Origin: Alphaproteobacteria bacterium
GTDB lineage: Bacteria > Pseudomonadota > Alphaproteobacteria > JAEULC01
Reading direction: 5' to 3'
Length of the DNA: 42,421 nt
NCBI GenBank assembly: GCA_020851015.1
Contig: JADZDN010000363.1
Coordinates: 1-42,421, forward strand
Of the stretch, positions 1 through 8,458 are shown piece after piece. How positions within the stretch are numbered: the stretch's first letter is position 1; each line of letters opens with the position of its first letter. The translations under genes were made by a program, and so were the position numbers. A model generated the notes under the pieces. That model searched no databases. It was not told the DNA's origin and saw nothing but the letters and a program-made list of their open reading frames with translations.

Positions 1-1302
1 GCCGTCCTCGGCAAGGGCATCCATTTCAAGAATCTCGGCCTGCTGGTCGTCGACGAGGAGCAGCATTTCGGCGTCAAGCAGAAGGAGCGCCTGAAGCAGC
101 TCAAGGAGGACGTGCACGTCTTGACGCTGACCGCGACGCCGATCCCGCGCACCTTGCAGCTCGCCCTGTCGGGGGTGCGCGAGATGAGCCTGATCGCCAC
201 GCCCCCGGTCGACCGCCTGGCGGTCAGGACCTTCGTGCTGCCCTACGATCCCGTGGTGATCCGCGAGGCGATCCTGCGCGAGCAGCATCGCGGCGGCCAG
301 GTGTTCTATGTCTGCCCGCGCATCGAGGACCTGCCGAAGCTGGAGGACCGCCTGCGGCGCCTGGTGCCGGAGGTGCGGATCGGCGTGGCGCACGGGCAGA
401 TGGCGGGCAGCCAGCTCGAGCGCGTCATGGAGGGCTTCTACGACGGCGCCTACGAGATATTGCTGTCGACCAACATCATCGAGTCGGGCCTCGACATTCC
501 GACGGCCAACACGATCGTCATTCACCGCGCCGACATGTTCGGCCTGGGACAGCTCTACCAGCTCCGCGGGCGGGTCGGGCGCGGCAAGATCCGCGCCTAT
601 GCCTACCTGACCCTGCCCGGCGAGAAGGCGCCCACCGCGGCCGCCACGCGGCGGCTCGAGGTGATGCAGACGCTCGATACGCTGGGCGCGGGCTTCACGC
701 TCGCCAGCCACGACCTCGACATCCGCGGCGCGGGCAATCTTTTGGGCGAGGAGCAGTCCGGGCACATCAAGGAGGTGGGCATCGAGCTCTACCAGCAGAT
801 GCTGGAGGACGCGGTCGCCGAGGCGCGCGGCGCCGCGACGGCGCGCCCGGCCGAATGGACCCCGCAGATCGCGATCGGTACGCCGGTATTGATCCCCGAG
901 GGTTACGTGCCGGATCTCGACGCGCGCCTGGCCCTCTACCGCCGCATCGCATCGTTGGTCGACCGGCTGGAGATCGAGGCCTTCGCCGCCGAGCTTGTGG
1001 ACCGCTTCGGCCCGCTGCCGGCGGAGGTCGAGAACCTGCTGGAGATCATCGCGATCAAGCGCATGTGCCGCGACGCCGGCGTCGAGAAACTGGAGGCGGG
1101 GCCGAAAGGCGTCGTGATCGCCTTCCGCGAGAACAAGTTCCGCAATCCCGACAAGCTGGTCCGCTACATCGCGCGCAATGCCGTCTCGACCAAGATCCGC
1201 CCCGACCAGCGCGTCGTGTTCGTGCGCGACTGGGACGATCCGGCGGCGCGGGTGAAGGGGCTGACGACGATTCTCGACGAGCTGGCGCAGATGGCGGCTT
1301 AG
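1..1302 (+). CDS. mfd: Transcription-repair coupling factor Mfd, C-terminal part (5' end outside window)
   Basis: The frame is open from base 1 to a TAG at 1302 and gives 433 residues of an SF2 helicase C-terminal half. Visible motifs are the DEEQ box (VVDEEQHFG), [21 protein letters not shown] and QLRGRVGRG, in the order and spacing of Mfd, followed by the roughly 200-residue C-terminal autoinhibitory region. Mfd is a DNA translocase that pushes stalled RNA polymerase off lesions and recruits UvrA. RecG shares the helicase motifs, but the sequence after the RGRVGRG box ([18 protein letters not shown]) is typical of Mfd. The upstream part with the UvrB-like and polymerase-interaction domains lies outside the window. 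Confidence 0.95.
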   Translation, partial: AVLGKGIHFKNLGLLVVDEEQHFGVKQKERLKQLKEDVHVLTLTATPIPRTLQLALSGVREMSLIATPPVDRLAVRTFVLPYDPVVIREAILREQHRGGQVFYVCPRIEDLPKLEDRLRRLVPEVRIGVAHGQMAGSQLERVMEGFYDGAYEILLSTNIIESGLDIPTANTIVIHRADMFGLGQLYQLRGRVGRGKIRAYAYLTLPGEKAPTAAATRRLEVMQTLDTLGAGFTLASHDLDIRGAGNLLGEEQSGHIKEVGIELYQQMLEDAVAEARGAATARPAEWTPQIAIGTPVLIPEGYVPDLDARLALYRRIASLVDRLEIEAFAAELVDRFGPLPAEVENLLEIIAIKRMCRDAGVEKLEAGPKGVVIAFRENKFRNPDKLVRYIARNAVSTKIRPDQRVVFVRDWDDPAARVKGLTTILDELAQMAA

Positions 1303-1372
1303 GCCCGCGCCGGAGTTTTGAAGCTTCGCCGGGTAGGGGACGAAGAAAGCCGGCGCCCTTTTCTTGCCCCCT

Positions 1373-1393
1373 CCTCCCCCTTGATGGGGGAGG
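1373..1393. repeat. Short perfect hairpin between convergent genes, REP-like
   Basis: Positions 1373-1380 pair perfectly with 1386-1393 (8-bp stem, 5-base TTGAT loop), followed by a G-rich tail to about 1408. It lies in the 122-bp gap between the convergent ends of mfd and the kinase gene. C/G-run hairpins of this kind are dispersed in many alphaproteobacterial genomes, so it is probably a copy of a dispersed repeat that may also act as a two-way terminator. There is no U-tract. Confidence 0.55.
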
Positions 1394-1424
1394 GCCGGGT
1401 GGGGGTGCTCCCGCTGAATGGGAC

Positions 1425-2852
1425 TTACGCTGCGGTCGTCTCGCTGTCCGCGCCATCGTGCTGGCGCGAACGCGCGACCGTCACCGTGCAGGGCGCGTTG
1501 GCCGCCACCTCGCCGGACACGCTACCGAGCAGCCGACGCATGGTGGTGTTCGCCCGCGCGCCCATGATGATGTGGTCGACCCGGTTGGCGCGCACGTAGT
1601 CGAGGATCGCGCCGGCGGGATCCGTGGATCCGAACACGTGGTAGGTGAGCCGGTCCTTGTCGATGCCCAGCGGCTCGGCCCAGTGCTTCAACTCGACCAG
1701 GCGCTGGATGTGCTTGTTGTGGCCTTCCTCGTCGAAGGTGCTTTCCAGCTTGATGCGGCTTTCCTTCAGCACGTTGATGCAGGCAAGCCTGGCGCCGGGC
1801 ACCGTCTCCAGCACGCGCGCGACGGTGGTGCGCAGCAGCTCGGCCAGGGCGGCGGAGCCTTCGGTCAGGTCGATCGCGACGGCGATGATGGGGGCGGCGG
1901 CGATCTGCGTCGCCACCGCGTCGCGCCGCACCGGCCCGATCGTGTCCTGGTTGAAGCGCCGGCGGATCACGGTCGCCCACGAGTCCCGGCGCAGGCGTTC
2001 CGCGCGCGCGGTCAATGTCACCTGGCCGGGATTGCGCAGGTCGGAGGCGAGCTGCGCGGCGGTGGGATGGCGCCAGGCCGGATTGACCTCGAGGCAGCGC
2101 AGGATCACTTCCTGCAGCCAGGGCGGGCAGTCCGGGCGCAGCTTTCGCGGCGGTTCGGGATCGCGCCACAGCCGCTTCTTCAGGCCCTTGAGGCGGGGCG
2201 GGTCGCCGAACGGCCGCTCGCCGGTGACGAAGAAATACATCAGCACGCCAAGCGCGAAGAGATCGCTGCGCGGGTCGCGGCGCATGCCCAGCACCTGCTC
2301 GGGCGCCATGTAGGGCGCGGTGCCGTAGGGAAGGCGGAACTCCTCCTCCATCAGGTCGGGAAGCTGGTCGTGCCGCGACAGGCCGAAATCGATCAGCACC
2401 GCTTCGCCGGTCGCCCGGTGCATGATGTTGGACGGCTTGACGTCGAGATGAACCACGTGCTGCCGGTGCAGGTCGTCCAGCGCGTCGGCGATCCGCGCGC
2501 CGATCGCGGTCACCTCCTCGGGCGGCAGGGGGAGCTGTTTCAACAGCGGCAGCAGCGACGCGCCGGGCAGGCGCTCCATCACAAGATAGGGCTGCGCCGC
2601 GAAATCCGCGGCGGCGACGAATTTCGGCACATGCGGCCCGGCAAGGCGCGGCAGGATCATCTGCTCCATCTCGAAGCTGACGATGGTCGCCGGGTCCTCG
2701 CCCTCCGTGAGCTTCGGCACCTTCATCAGCATCGGGAACGCGATGTCGTCGCGCGTGACCGACCACAGCGTCGCCATGCCGCCGGTATGGATCAGTTCGC
2801 CGATCAGGAACCCGTCGAGCGTGGCGCCGGTTTCAAGCCTAGCCTTCGCCAT
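1425..2852 (-). CDS. Serine/threonine protein kinase fused to a universal stress protein domain
   Basis: 475 residues. The N-terminal kinase domain spans about residues 10-290. It has the ATP lysine in FPMLMKVPK, a C-helix glutamate, the catalytic loop HLDVKPSN, DFG in LIDFGLSR and APE in YMAPEQ. The usual HRD arginine is leucine (HLD), so activation-loop control may differ. After a linker, about residues 325-465 form a universal stress protein (USP) domain with a modified nucleotide loop (MGARANTTMRRLLGS). No membrane segment is seen, so it is probably cytosolic. ATG 2852 lies 4 bp after the metallophosphoesterase stop; an upstream in-frame start at 2939 would overlap that gene. It is last in a five-gene run (6597 to 1425). 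Substrates are unknown. Confidence 0.88.
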   Translation of the reverse strand: MAKARLETGATLDGFLIGELIHTGGMATLWSVTRDDIAFPMLMKVPKLTEGEDPATIVSFEMEQMILPRLAGPHVPKFVAAADFAAQPYLVMERLPGASLLPLLKQLPLPPEEVTAIGARIADALDDLHRQHVVHLDVKPSNIMHRATGEAVLIDFGLSRHDQLPDLMEEEFRLPYGTAPYMAPEQVLGMRRDPRSDLFALGVLMYFFVTGERPFGDPPRLKGLKKRLWRDPEPPRKLRPDCPPWLQEVILRCLEVNPAWRHPTAAQLASDLRNPGQVTLTARAERLRRDSWATVIRRRFNQDTIGPVRRDAVATQIAAAPIIAVAIDLTEGSAALAELLRTTVARVLETVPGARLACINVLKESRIKLESTFDEEGHNKHIQRLVELKHWAEPLGIDKDRLTYHVFGSTDPAGAILDYVRANRVDHIIMGARANTTMRRLLGSVSGEVAANAPCTVTVARSRQHDGADSETTAA

Positions 2853-2856
2853 CCGG

Positions 2857-3597
2857 TCAGCGTCCCTGCGACAGGCGGTGGGCCAGCGCCTCGGGCAGGC
2901 CGGCGTCGCGGATCTTGGCGGCGGCGCGGTCGATATCATAGGCGACGCGCATGAAAGTCAGCTCGTTCCGGGTCAGGTCCAGCATCGCATAGGACGATGC
3001 CGCGTTGCCGTCGCGGGGCTGGCCCACCGACCCCAGCACCGCCAGCCAGCGCCGCTGCGGCGACAGCGGCACGGGCACGCCGGTGACCGGCTGGAAATGC
3101 AGCAGCTTGTGCGTCGCCGTGATGCCGAACAGCGCCGGCACGTGGACATGGCCGCAGAAGATCCACTGCGCGGCGTGTCCCTCGAAGCAGCGGGCGGCGT
3201 CATCGCGGTCGGTCACGTAGCGCCATTGCTGCGGGATGCGGCCGTCGGCATGGACGTAGAGCCGGTTGCCGTCTTCGGCATGGACCGGCAGGCGATCGAG
3301 GAAGCTCCGCGCCGCCGGGCCAAGCTGTCCGCGCGTCCATTGGATCGCGATTTGCGCATTGGGGTTCATGGTTTCGCGCGGTTCGGCGACCGCATGGTCG
3401 TGATTGCCCAGGATCGCGGTGCTGCCACTCGCCACGTGCTCCATCACCGCTTCGACCACCCAGGCGGGATCGGCGCCATAGCCGACATAGTCGCCCAGGA
3501 AGACGTGGCGCTCGGCGCCGTGCTCGCGCGCATGGGCCAGGCAGGCCGAAAACGCTTCCCGGTTTGCATGGATATCGGCCATCAGGGCGATCAGCAT
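2857..3597 (-). CDS. Calcineurin-like metallophosphoesterase
   Basis: 246 residues with the full metal-binding series of the metallophosphoesterase fold in order: ADIHAN near the N terminus, GDYVGYG, GNHDHA, a mid-protein VHAD histidine and GHVHVP. The fold binds two metal ions and hydrolyses phosphomono- or phosphodiesters; the substrate cannot be read from sequence. ATG 3597 is chosen because the conserved DxH motif follows at residue 8; longer upstream reading would run through the FAD gene in another frame. It sits between the FAD oxidoreductase (23 bp upstream) and the kinase-USP gene (4 bp downstream), so co-transcription is likely and it may work with the kinase in signalling. Confidence 0.88.
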   Translation of the reverse strand: MLIALMADIHANREAFSACLAHAREHGAERHVFLGDYVGYGADPAWVVEAVMEHVASGSTAILGNHDHAVAEPRETMNPNAQIAIQWTRGQLGPAARSFLDRLPVHAEDGNRLYVHADGRIPQQWRYVTDRDDAARCFEGHAAQWIFCGHVHVPALFGITATHKLLHFQPVTGVPVPLSPQRRWLAVLGSVGQPRDGNAASSYAMLDLTRNELTFMRVAYDIDRAAAKIRDAGLPEALAHRLSQGR

Positions 3598-3620
3598 GGA
3601 GAACCGCGCCTTCGCGCGCG

Positions 3621-5267
3621 CTAGGTGTTTTCCTTGAGCAGGCTGCGGCCGCAGATATAGCCCCAGGTCAGGACCGGGCCGATCGTGGTGCCGGCGCCGA
3701 CGGCCTTCGAACCGATCGGGTTCGCCATCACGTTGCCGGCCGCGTAGAGCCCCGCGATGCGGCTGCCGTCCGGGCGCAGCACCTGGCCATGCTCGTTGGT
3801 GCGCGGGCCGCCCTTGGTGCCGAGATACGAGGCGCGGAACGGGACCGCGTAGAACGGGGGCCGCTCGATCGTGCCCAGCACCGGGTTCGGCCGATGCGCC
3901 TGGTCGCCCAGGAGCAGCGTGTCCCAGATATGGGTGCCGCGGCCGAAATCGTCGTCTCGGCCGCGCCGTGCGAAATCGCCCATGCGCCGCGCGCTGTCCT
4001 CCAGCCCGGCGGGGTCGACGTCGATCAGCGCCGCCAGCGCGCGCAGCGAATCCGCCTGGTAGAGCAGCGGCGGCTTTCGGGTGGCCGGCAGGGCATGCGG
4101 GTATTTGCGGGCGTATTGCCGGTCGAAGATGCGCCAGGCCGGCAGGTTGACCGGCTGGCGGGTCTCGGGGTCGCGGATTTCGAAGGCCAGGCCGATATTG
4201 ATCTGGACCTCGTTGACGAAGCGCCGGCCGGCCTTGTTGACCAGCATGATGTGCGGCAGCTTCAGGTCCTTGGTCGGCGCGCCATGCGGCCGGCCCTCGT
4301 AGGTGATCTGCTTGGTCGGATAGATCAGCGACTGGTCCATGCGGTCCAGCTTTGCGCCGACCGCCTCGGCCATGCGCTGGCCGTCGCCGGTGTTGGTATC
4401 GGGGCTGCCGATCAGTTCGACGGGGCCGGGCAGATAGCGGGCCATCATCTCGGCGTTCCATTCGAATCCGCCGGTCGCCAACAGCACGCCGCGCCGCGCG
4501 CGGATCGTCTGGGTTCTGCCCTGACGCTCGATCCGGGCGCCGATGACCCGATCGGATTCCGCGATCAGTTCGCGTGCCGGCGCCTCTGCCATGATCTCGG
4601 CGCCCGCGTCCTGGCATCCGCGCACCAGGCCCACGATGAGCGCGGTGCCCATGGCATGTTGTCCCCGCAGCTTGCGCCAGAACGAGCGCAGGCCGAAGCG
4701 CAGCATGCCCTGGAACGGGTGGGCCATGAACTGGGTATCGGCCAGCTCGTTGTAGGTGAAGCTGTCGAGCGCGGGGGTCGGGCGAATTCGGTCGGCGAGC
4801 GCGCCCGCGGCGCGCATGGCGATCGGGCGCGGCGAGACGTTGCGGCCGCGGCGCTTGCCGCCTGGCGCCTCGGCATAGGCGTCGGGCTCCAGGCCGACGC
4901 CAAAACGCAGCGGCGAGTTTGCCTCGGCGAAGCGCAGCATCTCGGGTCCGTTGCGCACGAAGGCCTGCCACAGGGGTTCTTCGCGCTCGGCCCAGCCGGG
5001 CGGCGCGACGCTGCGGATGTAGGTCAGCGCCTCCTCGGGCGAATCCGTCTCGCCGAGCCGCGCCATGTGGTGGTTGCAGGGAATCCAGGCACATCCGCCC
5101 GACATGGCGGATGTGCCGCCGATGTAGCGCGACTTCTCGGCGACCAGCACCGAGAGTCCGCCGCGCGCGGCCGCCAGCGCGCCCATGAGCCCGGCCGCCC
5201 CCGAGCCGATGACCAGGACATCGACGGTGCGTTCGCCCGCAGATGGATCGGGATCGCGCGACAACAC
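3621..5267 (-). CDS. FAD-dependent oxidoreductase, fumarate reductase/KstD (FAD_binding_2) family
   Basis: 548 residues. The N terminus has the dinucleotide-binding motif VIGSGAAGL (about residues 17-25) and the family signature GGTSAMSGG. The C terminus carries a second FAD-contact region (AAGNVMANPIGSKAVGAG). This layout is shared by fumarate reductase flavoproteins, urocanate reductases and 3-ketosteroid delta-1-dehydrogenases (KstD); the length and the GGCAWIPCN segment fit the KstD-like branch better. The likely reaction is dehydrogenation or reduction of a carbon-carbon bond next to a carbonyl. The start is GTG 5267 with AAGGA six bases upstream, overlapping the GST stop region. The neighbouring GST and DsbA/FrnE-like genes suggest oxidation of a hydrophobic or aromatic compound, which is inference. 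Confidence 0.8.
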   Translation of the reverse strand: MLSRDPDPSAGERTVDVLVIGSGAAGLMGALAAARGGLSVLVAEKSRYIGGTSAMSGGCAWIPCNHHMARLGETDSPEEALTYIRSVAPPGWAEREEPLWQAFVRNGPEMLRFAEANSPLRFGVGLEPDAYAEAPGGKRRGRNVSPRPIAMRAAGALADRIRPTPALDSFTYNELADTQFMAHPFQGMLRFGLRSFWRKLRGQHAMGTALIVGLVRGCQDAGAEIMAEAPARELIAESDRVIGARIERQGRTQTIRARRGVLLATGGFEWNAEMMARYLPGPVELIGSPDTNTGDGQRMAEAVGAKLDRMDQSLIYPTKQITYEGRPHGAPTKDLKLPHIMLVNKAGRRFVNEVQINIGLAFEIRDPETRQPVNLPAWRIFDRQYARKYPHALPATRKPPLLYQADSLRALAALIDVDPAGLEDSARRMGDFARRGRDDDFGRGTHIWDTLLLGDQAHRPNPVLGTIERPPFYAVPFRASYLGTKGGPRTNEHGQVLRPDGSRIAGLYAAGNVMANPIGSKAVGAGTTIGPVLTWGYICGRSLLKENT

Positions 5268-5276
5268 GGACGGTCC

Positions 5277-5915
5277 TTAAAGCTTGGGCGCGGTCTTGGC
5301 CATGCTCGGGCGTTCCTTCATCTTCGCCCACCATTCCGACAGCCGGGGCAGTTTCTTCAGGATCGCCTCGCCCTCGGGCGTCATCGAGAAATAGGCCATG
5401 ACCGGCGCCAGGTGCAGGTCGGCGAGGCTTAGCTGGGGCCCGGCAAGAAAGGGGCTCTGGCCCATCAGGTTCTCGATCTCGGTCAGCGCCTTTTCCGCCT
5501 CCGGAAGCGCCTTCGCGATCGCCTCCTCGTCCGGCTTCTGGCCGAGGATCGGCTTGACCAGGCGATTGACCGCCACGCCGTGGACCGCCGGCGCATAGGC
5601 ATAGCTGTCCACAAGGCTCATGATCTGGTTCATGCGCGCGCGCTGCTTGATGTCGGCCGGCACCAGCTTCGGGCCCTGTACCGCGTCGTCCAGATAGCGC
5701 TCGATCGCGCCCGTCTCATAGAGCGTGAAGCCGTCCAGCTCCACCGTGGGCACCTTGCCGTAGGGGTGGCGCGCGAGATGCGCCGGGCTGTGCCCGTCGC
5801 CCTTCAGGATGTCGACCTCGACCATCTTGTAGGGCGCCCCCTTCTCCTCCAGCACCAGCCGCACGGTGCGGGCGTAGGTGCTGTAGGCCGGGCCGTAGAT
5901 CGTCGTCTCTCCCAT
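5277..5915 (-). CDS. Glutathione S-transferase
   Basis: 212 residues, a normal GST length. The thioredoxin-like N-terminal domain has a start typical of the family (IYGPAYSTYARTVRLVLEEKG), the cis-proline glutathione contact GKVPTVELDG and the gamma-glutamyl contact YETGAIERYL. An all-helical C-terminal domain follows, with LSLADLHLAPV as the helix-6 capping box. It conjugates glutathione to electrophiles or carries out glutathione-dependent reduction or isomerisation. It is the second gene of a minus-strand run, 25 bp after the DsbA/FrnE-like gene and 9 bp before the FAD oxidoreductase. Class and substrate cannot be fixed from sequence alone. Confidence 0.9.
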   Translation of the reverse strand: MGETTIYGPAYSTYARTVRLVLEEKGAPYKMVEVDILKGDGHSPAHLARHPYGKVPTVELDGFTLYETGAIERYLDDAVQGPKLVPADIKQRARMNQIMSLVDSYAYAPAVHGVAVNRLVKPILGQKPDEEAIAKALPEAEKALTEIENLMGQSPFLAGPQLSLADLHLAPVMAYFSMTPEGEAILKKLPRLSEWWAKMKERPSMAKTAPKL

Positions 5916-5940
5916 GAATTCGGTCCCCAGGATCGTTCGG

Positions 5941-6597
5941 TTAGGTCACGCCAGCGCCGGTGGGCTCTGGTTGCTCGGCGGCGACGAGATCGAATACCGG
6001 CAGGAATGCTTCGGGCTCCTGCGCGCCGGACAGGGCATAGCGGCCATCGACGATGAAACAGGGCACGCCGCCGATGCCAAGCTGGCGGGCATAGACATCC
6101 TCGCCCAGCACGGCCTCGGTCTCCTCGTCGCTGGCAAGGAAGGCGCGCGCGGCGTTGGCGTCCATTCCGGCTTCGGCCGCGATGTCGGCCAGAACGTCGA
6201 TCTCGCCGACCAGCCGCCCGTCGTGGAAATATGCCTGGAAGAGCGCCTCGACCACCGCGTTCTGCCGGCCGAAGCGGTCGGCGAAGCGGATCAGCCGATG
6301 CGCCGCTACCGTGTTCGGCGTGCGTCGGATGCGATCGAAGGCGAAGTCGACCCCGCTGCGCTGGCCGGCGGCGCGGACCGTGTCATAGATGCGCTGCGCC
6401 GCTTCGGGTCCGCCGAATTTCGCTGTTAGATAGGCAACGCGCTCCATCCCTTCGGGCGGCATGCCCGGATTGAGCTGGAACGCGCGCCAATGGATCTTGC
6501 TCTCGGGCTGCGGGCGCAAGGCCAATGCCTTTTCCAGCCGGCGCTTGCCGATGAAGCACCACGGGCAGATCACGTCGCTGAAGATATCGATGCGCAT
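5941..6597 (-). CDS. DsbA/FrnE-family thioredoxin-fold oxidoreductase
   Basis: 218 residues. The N terminus reads IFSDVICPWCFIGKRRLEKAL, with a redox-active CPWC pair near residue 12, and the C-terminal thioredoxin half carries the cis-proline loop GVPCFIVDG, with a helical insertion between. This is the FrnE/2-hydroxychromene-2-carboxylate isomerase branch of the DsbA family. No signal peptide is seen, so it should be cytoplasmic, like FrnE. Members act as disulfide isomerases or glutathione-dependent isomerases. It is first in a five-gene minus-strand run; the adjacent GST fits a glutathione-linked role. ATG 6597 is chosen because the fold begins at residue 2. The 98-bp gap to the divergent GFA gene should hold promoters for both. 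Confidence 0.87.
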   Translation of the reverse strand: MRIDIFSDVICPWCFIGKRRLEKALALRPQPESKIHWRAFQLNPGMPPEGMERVAYLTAKFGGPEAAQRIYDTVRAAGQRSGVDFAFDRIRRTPNTVAAHRLIRFADRFGRQNAVVEALFQAYFHDGRLVGEIDVLADIAAEAGMDANAARAFLASDEETEAVLGEDVYARQLGIGGVPCFIVDGRYALSGAQEPEAFLPVFDLVAAEQPEPTGAGVT

Positions 6598-6695
6598 GCC
6601 GCCGCAGCATGCGCCGGGCCGCGCCGGTGCGCAAGCCAGGCTCTGGCTCGGGGCGCAAACCTGTGGTGGAGTGGCGCCAGGCGGAAGGAGGACGG

Positions 6696-7094
6696 ATGAG
6701 CGACATTTTTTCCGGCGGGTGCCTGTGCGGCGCCGTCCGTTACGAGGCCGGAGGCCCGTTGCGGAGCCTGGTCGTGTGTCATTGCGGGCAGTGCCGGAAG
6801 TGGCATGGCGCGGCGCCGTCCTACACGGCGACCGACCGGTCGCGCTTCAAGCTGACCAAGGGCGAGGCGGAGGTGCGGTGGTTCGCGTCGTCACCCTCGG
6901 CGAAACGCGGCTTCTGCGGCAAGTGCGGGTCCAGCCTGTTCTGGCGGGGCGAAGATCGGCCGACGATCTCGATCGCGGCAGGTACGCTGGACGGACCGAC
7001 CGGGCTTAAGACCACCGGTCACATCTATGTCGCGGACAAGGCTGACTACGAGACGTTTACCGACGGGCTGCCGCAACACCCGCGATCAAGCTAG
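6696..7094 (+). CDS. GFA (glutathione-dependent formaldehyde-activating) family zinc protein
   Basis: 132 residues with the cysteine sets of the GFA fold: SGGCLCGAVRYE, CHCGQCRKWHG and FCGKCGSSLFW. These bind structural and catalytic zinc in Gfa, which speeds S-hydroxymethylglutathione formation; most family members have no known substrate. ATG 6696 follows GGAAGGAGG at good spacing and places the first zinc motif at the N terminus, so it is preferred over an in-frame start at 6609. The 3' end overlaps the convergent stress-type gene by 38 bp. It is divergent from the DsbA/GST operon; both could serve glutathione chemistry, which is inference. Confidence 0.88.
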   Translation: MSDIFSGGCLCGAVRYEAGGPLRSLVVCHCGQCRKWHGAAPSYTATDRSRFKLTKGEAEVRWFASSPSAKRGFCGKCGSSLFWRGEDRPTISIAAGTLDGPTGLKTTGHIYVADKADYETFTDGLPQHPRSS

Positions 7095-7650
7095 GCTTCG
7101 GCCGATTCGAGGCCGACAGGTCGTGGATGTGAACGTTTTGACCGCCGTGCTGGCGGAGTATCTCCTGCGCGCGTGTCTCCTGCCCCGGCTTGCGCATACG
7201 CACCCACAGAAGGATGCCGCCCCGGTCGATCTGCTCCTGCAGAAACGAGTCGTGGTTCTCGCCGATCATGCGGCCGAGGGCGTGAACCAGGGCGGTTGCG
7301 CCGCCGCCCGCGGCGGCTGCCCCGACGACAGCAGCGAGCGCGCCGCCACCGGTTACCACCGTGGCGCCGGTGGCGGCGAACGCCGCGATGACCCCTGCCA
7401 TGCTGGCGGCGAGCGTGCGCCCTTGGCGGATGTCCACATCGGGAACGACCGGGCTGCGCGAGGCGTCGGCGTCGTCCGCCGCTTTCGCGGCGTCGGCGAC
7501 CGTCGGGCCGGCCGGAGGCAGAACGAGGTCCTTCTGCGCTAGGACGCTGAGATCGGCGCGATCCCACCCCGCACGTTCCAGCGCGTCGATCGCAGCCTCG
7601 AGCTGCTCGCTGGTGTCGAAGGTGCCGACCGCCTCGGTGAGATCTTCCAT
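7057..7650 (-). CDS. Stress-type protein with YflT-like N terminus and glycine-rich membrane hairpin
   Basis: 197 residues. The N terminus (VGTFDTSEQLEAAIDALERAG, then LSVLAQKD) resembles the N-terminal module of general stress protein 17M/YflT-like proteins. A middle stretch (about residues 80-120) is alanine- and glycine-rich and hydrophobic, compatible with a membrane-inserting hairpin. The C terminus (GGILLWVRMRKPGQE, then a QNVHIHDL ending) repeats an alpha/beta style. ATG 7650 has GGAG six bases upstream. A perfect EcfG-type site lies 65-89 bp upstream, so induction in the general stress response is the strongest clue to its role. The family is not assigned with certainty. It overlaps the GFA gene tail to tail. 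Confidence 0.7.
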   Translation of the reverse strand: MEDLTEAVGTFDTSEQLEAAIDALERAGWDRADLSVLAQKDLVLPPAGPTVADAAKAADDADASRSPVVPDVDIRQGRTLAASMAGVIAAFAATGATVVTGGGALAAVVGAAAAGGGATALVHALGRMIGENHDSFLQEQIDRGGILLWVRMRKPGQETRAQEILRQHGGQNVHIHDLSASNRPKPSLIAGVAAARR

Positions 7651-7714
7651 CGCTGGCTCCGCGCTTGCCCACGACTGCAGTATGCGGTCGCCGGAGGGCC
7701 ACCTGCCTTGTCAG

Positions 7715-7739
7715 AACGTCGGAAGGGGGGCGAAGTTCC
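7715..7739 (-). promoter_or_regulatory. EcfG-type general stress promoter
   Basis: Read on the minus strand this is GGAAC, 16 bases, CGTT: an exact match to the alphaproteobacterial EcfG consensus. GGAAC is at 7739-7735 and CGTT at 7718-7715. It faces the stress-type gene starting at 7650 and would give a leader of about 55-60 bases. Its -35 element overlaps the stop codon of the upstream TPP-enzyme gene. Confidence 0.75.
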
Positions 7740-8335
7740 TAGCCGCCGATGGCGCGGCGGAAGCGGTGCCGAAGCTCGGTGCCGGCGACCGGCGGCATCT
7801 TCAACGGAAGGTCCTCGGCCGACACCTTAATGGCGACAAAGACCGGGCCGGGTTCACGGAGCAGGACGGGCCCGGCGGCGGCGAGCCCCGGCGCGTCGCT
7901 CACGGTAGAACTGCGGGCGATGCCAGCGCCGCGAGCGAACATCGCCAAGTCGGCGCCTCGGCCCGTGTGCGTGGGCTGGCCGCCGGTCTCGCCATAGCGC
8001 TCGTTGTCCAGCACCGCGATGGCGAGGTTCGCAGGCTGCATCGCCCCGACCGTCGCCAGGGACCCGATCGTCATCAGCATCTCGCCGTCGCCCGCGATCA
8101 CCAGCACGCGGCGCTTTGGTTGCGCGTGGGCAAGGCCGAGCGCCAGCGGCACCGAACCGCCCATGGCGCCACGAAGCGCAACGGTCAGGTCGCGATCGCC
8201 CACGGCGGCCGCGTCCTTCGTCGGCGTGCCAAGGCTCGTGACCACCAGCGTGTCGCCGATTTCGCGCAGTATTTCCGCCACGACCGCGCGGCGTTGCAGC
8301 GTGTGGGGCTGGCCTCGCGCCACTTCGCGCGTCAT
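7739..8335 (-). CDS. Thiamine pyrophosphate-binding subunit, sulfopyruvate/phosphonopyruvate decarboxylase beta type
   Basis: 198 residues equal to the C-terminal (PP) domain of TPP enzymes. The cofactor motif is GDGE at residues 82-85 with the matching Asn at 111 (VLDNERYGETGG). The N-terminal SLGTPTKD and LRGAMGG segments match the two-gene decarboxylase group (ComDE, phosphonopyruvate decarboxylase), in which a separate Pyr-domain subunit completes the active site. No complete partner gene lies upstream: only 123 bp separate it from the REC-GGDEF gene. The ATG overlaps the stop of an upstream open frame (ATGA at 8332-8335), so coupling to a lost or very short gene is possible. Activity alone is doubtful. 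Confidence 0.75.
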   Translation of the reverse strand: MTREVARGQPHTLQRRAVVAEILREIGDTLVVTSLGTPTKDAAAVGDRDLTVALRGAMGGSVPLALGLAHAQPKRRVLVIAGDGEMLMTIGSLATVGAMQPANLAIAVLDNERYGETGGQPTHTGRGADLAMFARGAGIARSSTVSDAPGLAAAGPVLLREPGPVFVAIKVSAEDLPLKMPPVAGTELRHRFRRAIGG

Positions 8336-8458
8336 TGGACGATGCGCTCCGCGTCGATCAATGCGAACAAGTCGGAACTCCCACGGTTCTCCTCAAGCGT
8401 CGCATGCCTAGCACACGGACCGCCGGCGGCGGAAGCGAGTCCCCGGCGTAGCGGGGGG

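Noticed and set aside
855..2954. Long plus-strand open frame (699 codons) across the end of mfd and antisense to the kinase
   Set aside because: It overlaps two genes with clear motifs. Its product is Arg/Gly/Ala-rich with no domain, as expected for an antisense frame in high-GC DNA.
3564..5432. Long plus-strand open frame antisense to the FAD oxidoreductase
   Set aside because: The minus-strand gene has a complete FAD-binding pattern and good ribosome sites; the plus frame has no motif.
8336..8458. Short gene ending in the ATGA overlap with the TPP subunit
   Set aside because: The frame has no ribosome site with a proper start before the overlap and no recognisable motif; at most it is the tail of a lost partner gene.
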